Assembly (NCBI GenBank): GCA_030760725.1
Contig: JASWHV010000003.1
Span: 65,452,264 to 65,516,263, forward strand
DNA length: 64,000 nucleotides
From: Neostapfia colusana
Lineage: Eukaryota; Streptophyta; Magnoliopsida; Poales; Poaceae
Direction of reading: 5' to 3'
The translations under genes were made by a program, and so were the position numbers. Below, in pieces: positions 54,697 to 64,000 of this stretch. The notes beneath the pieces were generated by a model. The model was not told the DNA's origin. It searched no databases and worked only from the letters and a program-made list of their open reading frames with translations. How positions within the stretch are numbered: position 1 is the stretch's first letter; the number at the start of each line of letters is the position of its first letter.

Positions 54697-57467
54697 TGTA
54701 AAGGTCCCAAAAATATGAATACAAAGAAATGAAGTTTGAATGCAAGTTGGTTTCATGTGTATGAAAAATGGGACTTGTTTAAACTTTCACATGTGATGAT
54801 GCACATGAGAGCTATCTTCACACAAGTTCAATTATTTATTTGAATGCTTGGAACCGAAGGGGATTTGAAACCAAGGTTGAAAGTTCTCATGTGAGTGAGA
54901 AAGTTACATTCAGATTTTGGAACAAAATTTGTTCAACTCAAATTTCAAATGAGGGCAACACAATGGATTGCAAACTGTTGTGTTAAAAAGCTCATTTGCA
55001 GCAGCCAAACCAAAAATCAGATTTCATATTTGAATTCCTTAGGTCCGATTTAGTGGTTATGCAAAGTTTCATGAATTTTTGAAATGTTTTTCTATCCATT
55101 TTCCAAATGGATTTAAATTTGCAATGAATTCAAACACACATTTGAATTTGGATGAAACTTGCCCAATTATCAAAATACAATTCAGATTTGAACTTCCCAC
55201 AATTGAATTTCCTCATTTGCAAATTTTGGAGATATTTTAGAGAGGATAAGAGGGACTGTGGGACCCACTTGACAGTTACATTTTTAAAAGGAATTCAATA
55301 GAGTGAGCAGTCTCTGTTTTGCCTCTGTTGAGTGTTCTACAGCGCGAACAGAGCCGCCACGCGCTCGATGTTTCCGGCCGAGCACCTGTCGAACTGCCTC
55401 TTAGCGCTGATAAGATCTTCCCAGCCAGCCCAGCACTCGGCAAAACATGTTCATCGACTGCTTCTTGAGCTCCCTCGCTGCTGCCTCCCTGCATGAACAG
55501 TTTTGGCCTCCGACAAACCGCAACAACCGGTCCACTGGTGCTCGGCCGTCTTCACGGGTTGCACGCCGAGCTGAGCCTCCCCACAGCGTCGCCGCGTCCT
55601 CCTCAACGTGTCCGACGCAAGAGCTCGACGTTTCTCCCACTAGAACCCCGGCGCCGAGCTCGGTTTTCTCACCGATGTCACAGCGAGCCGCCGGTCACAA
55701 GAACCCGTCGCCCGGTCGCCACAGTTCATCTTCCACCGAGTTTCAAAAGCCAAAAGGTTCGCCTAGACCTTCTCTTGCTTCACCGCAATACCCAGCAGCT
55801 TGTCACGAACTGTGCTCGTCAGAATTTTGGTTTTCCCACCGACATGCGGTATGAACCGCGAGAAGAAAATTAGAAAATTAGTGTGACACGGTGCACTACT
55901 CATCACATAACCTAGAAAACCAGTTTTAGACGTCCGTGTGAGTGCGTGGGGTCAAGAACCAGGGAGAACCATCGAGGAAACCTTCGGTTTTTCGAGTCTT
56001 TCGAGTTTTCCCCGAATTTGACCTAGGTCACACGGTGAACTCATATTTGCCGACGTTTCTCACGAGATAAGAGCCTTGGACGTTGCTCCCTAGGTCATGG
56101 CGATGCTGTAGGAGCTAACCGAAGCAAGTTTGGTGCACTACAACGTCCTCGCAACGTCGCCGGAGTTGCCACAGAAGTTGTCACCGTTGCGAGGGCATTT
56201 CCGGTGATTGCCGGTCGGCACCAAGGGTGGCAGCGTGTTCCCTGGACGATTTAAGGTAGAGGCGGCGAAAATTATTGAGTTCGTGGCACGGGAACACCCT
56301 CCCGGCGAGAGCTCCGGCGAGGTGGGCGGCAGACCGGCGCGGGAGCCGGAGGTTGAAGAAGAAGCCACCGGGCCCGCTGTTAGTGAGAGGGGAAATAAAA
56401 TTAGGATCTTCTGCGGCCTCGGATCAGTTTGTGACTGAGCGCCGATGTCTCTGTGGTCCCGTGTGTCTTCGTCTCAGGAAGTGACACGTGGCCCCGGGCC
56501 CGCTGTCAGAGATTTAAATTTTCCCCGGTTTTTTGAATTCCAGATTTCTTTCAAACTTTGGAAGAGCATAACTTTTGCTAGGAAACTCCAAAATTAGTGA
56601 TTCAAATTGGGTTAGATTCAGATTGAAAAACTATGTCAAAATATACAACTCAATTTGTATGAAAGTCATTATGTAATTCTGGAAAATTCTTTAAAATTTT
56701 TCAGCAAAAGAATTGTAGAGGGAGTTTGGTTCATCCAAAAATTCTCAAATTTTCCCAGAATAATCCTTAGGATATTATTGAACTCCTGTAAAATGTTCAG
56801 ATAATTTAGATTTCATTTGATTAGGAAAATTGAGATTCAAAGTTGCTGTGTTCAAATGAATACAGAAACTTTTTCAGAGAATTCCCAAAACTTGAAAATT
56901 CAGTTCTGGGCAATTATAGCTCCAAAAATCCTAGGAAAATTCATACAGGCTCTATGAACTATAATTGAAATTGTAGTTCACTAAGTTTGACATGAACATG
57001 TGAGTTACTTCAGAATTAATTCCTTTTTGCTTAATTGCTTAGAGAATTGTTTTGAATAAACCACTCAGTGAAAGGTGCTAATTTTTGGTCCAGATGACTT
57101 TATTGTGACAAGGAAATCACATGAAAATTCTCAGCTCCATTGGAGCTCTGGATCATCACTGTTCTGTTTACCCTCTTTAGGTGATCAAAACACAAGTGAG
57201 GGATGCACTTAGCACTTGATCACTTTGCTTAACCCAAACCCAACCACTAGCACTAGTGTCATTTTAAATTCTTAAACAGAGTTCCAGTTTCTAACTTGTT
57301 ATTAGACCGTGTTAGAAAAATCTTTACAATTAAATACTTGTGCATATTCATAACATGTAGCATCGACGTGGGAGATTGTGAAGCAAAAGAGAGTTGGATA
57401 AAGGAGCAAGGTGATCAAGCCTCAAGTGATCACCACTAACTGATTATATACTAGTCACCTACAAAAC
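54697..57467 (+). repeat. Element G: old LTR of the D family, cut by Copia element E2
   Basis: Begins TGTAAAGGTCCC and follows the LTR of D in order: gtgggacccac near 55259 (D: 5254), the ccccggttttttgaattcca-type block near 56522 (D: 6490), gcataacttttgctaggaaa (D: 6525), and the aacatgtag junction near 57352 (D: 7193). It stops at 57467 where E2 begins, so ~1.4 kb of LTR would lie beyond the window. No polypurine tract precedes it, so it is a 5' or solo LTR. Confidence 0.75.
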
Positions 57468-58775
57468 TGAAAGTGCATCTAGACATCCCTTGTGGGTTTT
57501 GGTTGATTTATGACAAACAAATGAGACCCTAACAAAATTGTTGAGATGAGCGCAGGTTCTTAAAATAAATTAGGAAGAAAGCGCAAAAAGAAAGGAGAAG
57601 GAGGATCTAAATTGATAAGAGCTCAGGAGCTGAAAAGATTAGATTATTTAGTATCGAGTGTGTGGGAGAAACACACCCCAAGAGCTCAAGTGAAAGAAAT
57701 CACACTAACTGCACAAAATCAGCATGTGCGGACTAGTCCGATTTTCTTTCTGACCTGAAAATGGACTAGTCTGATATGGACCGGACTAGTCCAATTTTGT
57801 CTCTGGATAGACAACGGACTAGTCCGCACTTCTATGGACTAGTCTGATATCTCACAACACTTAGGGTTTTCTACACACCGCACACCGGACTAGTCCGGAG
57901 TCAATCACGGACTAGTCCAGACATCGCAAACCCTAATGTAACCATTGGAAACCCTGCTATAAAAAGAGGTGTACGACCATACCAACAGGGAACTTCGACC
58001 CCCTGTGCCGTCACACCTCCCAAGAGCCCAAAATTCACTCTCTCCACACATTCTAACCCAAAAAGAATCAAATCTTTGGGGATTAGGAATTGATCAAAGG
58101 GGAGACTTGTTCTACATATCTTGAGCTCTTGGGTTTGATCTCTCGCACACTTTTGTTCGTTAATTGTTCATCTTTTGGGTGTGTTTGGTTGTGTTCATTC
58201 ATTGTAATTCTTGGGGAGCCCTCAACTTATGAGAAGGCCCCTTGAACGATTTATTTGCCCTTTGTGATTAGTGGAAGAGAATCGACCTTCGTGGCGATTC
58301 AACGAGGGTAGGGTTGGTGAAGACCTGGTCCTTAGTGGACTCCTCAACGGGGACGTAGATTTCCTTCGTGAAATCGAACCTCGAGATAATCACTTGTCTC
58401 CTACTCTCGTTCATTCATTGTTCATCATATTCTAGTGTTTAATTAATCTTGTGCAATTCATATTGAAGCATTGAAACAAAAGTTGATCTCTGTCATTCAT
58501 TGTTTCACTTTGCAATACATCTAAGTATCAAATTAATTTCCACTGCATAAAGTACTAGAAGTGAGAATATTGATCAATTTTGATATCTCTAGTCCATGCA
58601 TACCGGACTAGTCCGCACTGTATCGGACTAGTCCGATTTTTCTCTGTGTAGAAAACGGACTAGTCCGCACTCTACCAGACTAGTTCGATTTCCCTATATT
58701 CGATAAACCTACTAAGTGTTTCAGGGATAAATAAAGCATCGAAAAGCCTATTCACCCCCCTCTAGCCTACATTCA
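57468..58775 (+). repeat. 5' LTR of Copia element E2
   Basis: TGAAAGTGCATCTAG...CCTACATTCA, 1,308 bp, followed by attggtatcagagcc, the primer site for initiator tRNA-Met. Perfect CGGACTAGTCCG palindromes at 57729, 57815, 57886, 58604, 58624 and 58656; one-base variants at 57782 and 57908. Confidence 0.9.
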
Positions 58776-58776
58776 A

Positions 58777-58790
58777 TTGGTATCAGAGCC
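58777..58790 (+). other. Primer-binding site of element E2
   Basis: TTGGTATCAGAGCC, the usual match to the 3' end of initiator tRNA-Met in plant Copia elements. Confidence 0.85.
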
Positions 58791-58826
58791 AAACTTTTCA
58801 AAAGAGACTCACCGCTCGAAGTGACG

Positions 58827-60694
58827 ATGTCGGACGTCAAGGATGTACACAAGAAGATCGACAATGAAAAGAGTAATGATGAAAGGACTCAAAAGCTAAA
58901 GAAGCTACTCGACGCCATTCAAGACAGTGAGGACGATGATGAGGAGGTGCTCCAACTCAAGGCCCTTCTACGGAAGAAGGCAATCTCCCCAAAAGGGAAG
59001 AAGAACACCGATGATGAAAAGAAGAAGAAAGGGGGTAGTCACACTGACTACTCCCGATATCCTTTTGGCTATGAGCATTTAAATTCCAACAATAGCCATT
59101 ACTTATCAATTCCTCTAGGGAAACATCTTACTTTGATTGCAATGACTATTCAATGTGGAGACAAAACATGAAATGCGCCTTATATCTCTTAACCCAAGTT
59201 TGTGGCATATAGTGTGTACAGGGATAGATATCCCGGATGATGATGAAGAGTTGACCCCAAGCCAAGAACAAGCCGTTCATCGGAATGCTCAAGCTGCAGC
59301 TGTGATCACGTCATCACTAAGCCGAGACGAGTTCACTAAGGTGGACGGATTCAAAATTGCTAAGGAAATATGATACACACTACAAACCGCACATGAAAGT
59401 GACCGCCATGTACGCGAAGCTAAGATATAAATGATTGAAGGTGAATTGGGAAGATTCACAATAGAAGAAGATGAATCACCACAAGATATGTACAATCGAC
59501 TGAAGAATCTTATCAACAAAGTCCGAGCTTATGGCAGCAAGAAGTGGAATGATCATGAGGTCGTGAAGTTGATTCTCAGAGCATTCATTCCTCGCAACGT
59601 GACTCTTTGCTCTATGATTAGAGAAAGCCACGGGTGTCGGAAAATGACCCTAGACGAACTTCTTGGCAAGGTCATCAACTTTGAGATGATGGAGAAGCAA
59701 GCCAAGCATGTCAAGGAAATTGCTGATCTCACCTCGACAAAGAAGAAAGGAGTTGCTTTGAAGTCAACCTGTAAACCCGTATCAAAAGAAGCCCGAGAAG
59801 CTCATGGAGAAGACGACAATGATGATGAAAGTAGTGATATCGATGAAGAAGACATGATCTTGTTCATGAAGAAGTTCAAGAAAATGATGAGAAGAAGAAA
59901 GGGTAGCAGCTCAAATGAAGTAAGACAAAGGGACAAACAAAGACCCAAGATGAGAAGGGCGTGCTATAACTGTGGAGAATACGATCACTTCATAGTGGAT
60001 TGTCCATATGATGAAAACAAGAAGAAGACAAAAGACAACAAGCCTCAACCAAAGAAAATGTTCAAGAAGAAGAAGAAATATGGCCAAGCGCATCTAGGAA
60101 AGGAGTGGGACTCCAATGATGAATCCTCATCTGAAGAAGAAGAGGAGATGGCCACCATAGCCATAAAGAAGACTACCAAGAAATCCACTCTCTTCCCATC
60201 CATGGGCGCATGGAAGGACACTGACAACACTTGTCTAATGGCAAAGGAAGGTAAACGAAAGGTACCAACTAAATCTTCCTTCTCGCATTCTTTTAAGAGT
60301 GATAGTGATAATTAGTGAGGATGATAGCAGTGATGAAAATGATTATATGCTTAGGGGTTTAGACAAAGAGACATCTGCTAAAATGAAATTTCTACTTGAT
60401 AAGCTTGTTGATATGGAGAAGTTAGTCAATCGTCAAGAAGATATGATAATCTCCCAAAAGGAGGAATATCTTGAGATTGAAAAGCTCCTTGAACTTGAAA
60501 AGGAACAAAATAAATCACTAGAGCTTGAGTTAGCTTCAAGCAAGGAAGCTTGCTTGAAGTTAAAAGACTCAAACACCATCATCAAGGATGCACTTGATAA
60601 CTTAACCAAAGTTAACGAGATCCTTGAGTACAAGTTGAGTCACTCAAGCAAAATAGTTCTTCATCCACTTCAAGCTCACCTTCTCAACATATAA
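58827..60694 (+). pseudogene. gag of Copia element E2
   Basis: ATG 58827 (MSDVKDVHKK). Parallels E1: YPFGYEHLN, ISLNPSLWHIVCTGIDIP, ITSSLSRDEFTKVDG, IEGELGRFTIEEDESPQDMY, INFEMMEKQAKHV. A zinc knuckle at about nt 59960-60005 (CYNCGEYDHFIVDC) follows, and then a long charged coiled coil (60320-60660) typical of SIRE-type gag extensions. Breaks: frameshift near 59131, TGA 59371, TAA 59428, frameshift near 60310, TAA 60692. Confidence 0.85.
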
Positions 60695-61187
60695 AATCGG
60701 AAACTAGTGTTACTTGTGCTTTTGCTAAAAGTGCCACTAACTTGAAGAAAAAGCCAAACTTGACAAAGGACAAGCAATCTTCTCAAAGTGGCATATTTGA
60801 CAAGGAGAAGACCAAGTATGCACGCAGTGCATACTCGGTCACAAGACCTCCTAATGTCAAATATGGCATTTAATGGTGAAGAGCAAAACGCTAGAAGCCA
60901 CAAGAATAACAAGGGGTGCATTGCCTTTGTCAAGGGAAACCCTTCTCAAGTTGGAAAACTTAATAATGTTGATAAATCTAACACCATGAACATATATGAA
61001 CAACAACTTCTATTTAGAACTTTTGATACTTCATATGTACTTATGAAAAGTAATCTTGGAAGAGTTTATGCTAAATATGTTGGGCTACGCCTTGGGAACA
61101 CCAAGTCTCATGTATGGGTGCCCAAATCACTTGTGACTAACCTCAAAGGACCCAAGCAAGCTTGGGTACCTAAGACCGAGGCATGAA
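60695..61187 (+). pseudogene. gag-protease junction of element E2
   Basis: Frame-broken continuation of the polyprotein. It includes a Lys/Ser-rich stretch and the frame 60788-61186, which ends KSLVTNLKGPKQAWVPK, the usual run-in to the Copia protease. Confidence 0.6.
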
Positions 61188-62537
61188 TTGTTTTTGCAGA
61201 CTTATTCATCCGGTGGAGCAAAATGGGTGCTAGATAGTGGATGCACCAATCATATGACCGGAGAAAGAAGAATGTTCGTGGAATATGATGAAAATGAAGA
61301 TCCAAGCGAAGGCATTTACTTTGGTGATAATAGTCAAGAAAGAGTGCTTGGTACCGGTAAAACTGCAATTTCATCACAACATACTCTCTCTCATGTTTTA
61401 CATGTTGACTCCTTGGATTATAACCTTTTGTCCATATCTCAATTATGTGACAAGGGTTATAATTGCTTATTCACTAATGAGGGTGTGACTGTCTTTAGAA
61501 GGAGTGATAACTCAATTGCATTCAAGGGTGTGTTGAAGGGAAAACTTTATCTAGTTGACTTCAACAAAGATAAAGCCGAACTTGACACATGCTTGATTGC
61601 AAAGAACAACATGGGTTGGCTGTGGCATAGACGGCTATCACATGTTGGTATGAGGAATCTTCAAAAACTCCTCAAAGGCGATCACATCCGAGGTTTAAAT
61701 GATGTTGTTTTTGAGAAAGACAGGCCGTGTAGAGCGTGCCAAGAAGGGAAGCAAGTAGGAACATCCCATCCCGGGAAGAATGTCATGACTACAACAAGAC
61801 CGCTTGAGCTCCTCCACATGGATCTATTTGGTCCAATTGCTTACATAAGCATTGGCGGTAACAAATACGGTCTAGTTATTGTTGATGATTTTTCACGCTT
61901 CACGTGGGTTTTCTTTTTGCATGATAAGACAGAAACTCAAGTAACCCTCAAGAAGTTCATAAAGCATGCCCAAAATGAATTCTCATTGAAGATCAAGAAC
62001 ATACGAAGTGACAATGGGACAGAATTCAAGAACACCCAAGTTGAGGAGTATCTAGACGAAGAAGGGATAAAGCATGAATTTTCAACACCATATACTCCTC
62101 AACAAAACGGAGTAGCCGAAAGGAAGAACATAAATCTCATTGAGATGACGAGGACCATGCTCGATGAATACAAGACTTCGGACAGGTTTTGGGCCGAAGC
62201 GGTTAACACCGCTTGTCACGCTATAAACCGACTATATCTTCATCGGTTACTTAAGAAAACTTCATATGAACTACTCACGGGTAACAAGCCGAATATTTCA
62301 TATTTTTGAGTTTTTGGTTCAAAATGTTATATTTTAAACAAGAAGCTAAGGGCTTCGAAGTCCGATGAAGGTTTCTTACTTGGCTATGATTCAAACTCCT
62401 ACGCTTATCGTGTCTTCAACAAAACCTCCGGACTTGTTGAAGTAGCACGTGACGTAGTGTTCGATGAAACTAATGGCTCTCAAGAAGAGCAAGTTGATCA
62501 ATGTGTGCTTGATCAAGAAGAAGCTCCATGTTAAGTA
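61188..62537 (+). pseudogene. Protease and integrase of element E2
   Basis: Protease signature WVLDSGCTNHMTG near nt 61225; GAG-pre-integrase zinc region (WHRRLSHVGM, CRACQEGKQ); integrase catalytic residues in LLHMDLFGP, IRSDNGTEF and NGVAERKN. The frame is open from 61188 to TGA 62307 (within SYF-stop-VFGSKC), and the same frame continues to about 62535. The role is processing of the polyprotein and integration of the element. Confidence 0.88.
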
Positions 62538-64000
62538 TTGAGAAGAATGGCATTGGGCGATGTTCGACCACAAGTGCCAACTTCAAATGCGAATGAAAAA
62601 AATGAACCACGGATGGAGAAAAATGATCAAGGGGGAGCTTCCATACAAAATCAACCTCAAGAAAATCAAGAAGACCAAAACATGAATGAGGGCAACTATC
62701 CAGGGGGAGAAGAAGATGATAATGAAGATTCAAGACCACAAGTGCCACATCCAAGAGTACACCAAAGCATCCAAAGAGATCACCCCGTTGACAACATAAT
62801 CGGTGACATCTGAAAGGGAGTAATAACTCGATCTCGCATAGCTAATTTTTGTGAACACTTTTCCTTTGTATCTTCTTTGGAACCATACAGGGTTGAGGAT
62901 GCATTAAAAGATCCGGATTGGGTGATGGTGATGCAGGAAGAGTTGAACAACTTCAAAAGGAACAAAGTGTGGGAGCTTGTTGAAAGACCCAAGTCCAACA
63001 TCGTCGGCACTAAATGGGTCTTCCGCAACAAGCAAGACAAACATGAAGTGGCAACAAGGAACAAGGCACAACTTGTGGCAAAAGGGTACTCACAAGTCGA
63101 AGGTTTGGATTTCGATGAGACTTTTGCTCCCGTAGCTAGGCTTGAATCGATTCGTATATTACTTTCATATGTTACTCACCATGATTTCAAGCTTTATCAG
63201 ATGGATGTGAAAAGCACCTTTCTCAACGGAACGATCAAGGAGGAGGTGTACGTGGAGCAACCACCCGGTTTTGAAGATCAAGAGCACCCATGTGTTCAAA
63301 CTGCGTAAGGCTCTCTATGGCCTAAAACAAGCTCCTATAGCTTGGTATGAGTGCCTTAGAGATTTTTTGATTGAAAATGACTTCAAGATTGAAAAAGCTG
63401 ATTACACCTTGTTCACTAAACACTTTGATGATGATCTCTTCATTTGCCAAATCTATGTTGACGATATTATATTTAGTTCAACTAAAAAATCCTTTTGTCA
63501 AGAATTTAGCAAGATTATGAAAGATAGATTTGAGATGTCCATGATAGGAGAGTTGAGGTACTTCTTGGGATTCCAAGTGAACCAACAAAAGGACGGGACG
63601 TTCATAAGCCAAACAAAGTACACTCAAGACATTCTCAAGAAGTTTGAAATGGACAAAGCAAAGCCCATAAAGACTCCCATGGCGACAAATGGACACTTGG
63701 ATCTAAATGAAGACGGACCAAATGTGGATTAAAAGGTATATCGTTCCATGATTGGCTCCTTACTCTATTTATGTGCATCTAGGCCTGATATCATGTTGAG
63801 TATATGTTTGTGTGCAAGGTTTCAAGCCAATCCTAAGGAATGTCATTTGATAGCCGTTAAAAGGATCTTGAGATATTTAGTTCATACACCCAACCTAGAC
63901 CTTTGGTATCCTAAAGGTTCAAAATTCAATCTCATTAGATACTTCGATGCAGATTATGCCGGATGCAAGGTAGATAGAGAAAGTACTTCTGGTACTTGCC
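62538..64000 (+). pseudogene. Reverse transcriptase and start of RNase H of element E2
   Basis: After an acidic, low-complexity linker (62538-62813) come the Copia RT motifs: VGTKWVFRNK, ETFAPVARL, QMDVKSTFLNG, LRKALYGLKQAP (after a frameshift near 63290), YVDDIIF and LGFQVNQ. TAA 63730 interrupts just before KVYRSMIGSLLYL. The start of RNase H (YFDADYAGCK) reaches the window end. Confidence 0.88.

Larger units (their letters stand above)
57468..64000 (+). mobile_element. Copia element E2 (SIRE-type), truncated by the window edge
   Basis: 5' LTR, primer site, decayed gag, protease, integrase, RT and the start of RNase H are all in Copia order. Inserted in the LTR of G. The five flanking bases on the left are AAAAC; the right flank is outside. 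Confidence 0.92.

Overview
The window is nuclear DNA from a grass (Poaceae), probably a panicoid; I cannot name the species. The evidence is plant-type spliced genes, grass LTR-retrotransposon lineages (Tekay-like chromoviruses, Tat-lineage elements with a second RNase H, SIRE-type Copia) and an antisense gene of the 'putative gypsy type transposon' family known from grass elements. Only two host genes can be supported. The rest is mostly nested retroelements.

Layout. 1-8691: the 3' part of a Ty3/gypsy chromovirus (element D) with an uninterrupted gag-pol frame and a ~4.0 kb 3' LTR. 8692-10281: old host or intergenic DNA with one hAT-like end. 10282-41108: a three-level nest. Element A (Tat lineage, minus strand, 10282-41108) was entered by element C (Tekay-like chromovirus, plus strand, 16711-38040, target duplication ACCGA). 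The 3' LTR of C was then entered by element B (minus strand, same family as A, 26933-37383, target duplication GTCTC). A has lost RT, RNase H and most of integrase but keeps an antisense gene. B keeps gag-pol but has lost most of that antisense gene. 41109-43558: intergenic.

The host gene island is 43.5-48.4 kb. A four-exon plus-strand gene encodes mitochondrial complex I subunit NDUFB8-like (43727-47209), with a 469-bp Mutator-like MITE in its last intron. A convergent minus-strand gene encodes a secreted eight-cysteine hybrid proline-rich / lipid-transfer-like protein (47813-48268). Just upstream of that promoter is a probable PIF/Harbinger-like MITE holding a 139-nt pure purine run.

49.7-64 kb is again repeats: a hAT-like end, a broken SIRE-type Copia element (E1), a reverse-oriented chromovirus LTR piece (F) and an unresolved tandem-repeat block. 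After these come an old LTR of the D family (G) and a second SIRE-type Copia element (E2) inserted into G, which runs off the right edge.

The most unusual signal is an array of G-box (CACGTG) sites at an almost exact 55-bp period in the LTRs of A and B. It is repeated inside the internal 3' region of both, and it recurs with looser spacing in the LTR of the unrelated element C. In A the array lies between the leftward LTR TATA box and a rightward antisense gene with a frame-restoring intron. All functional statements about these arrays are inference.
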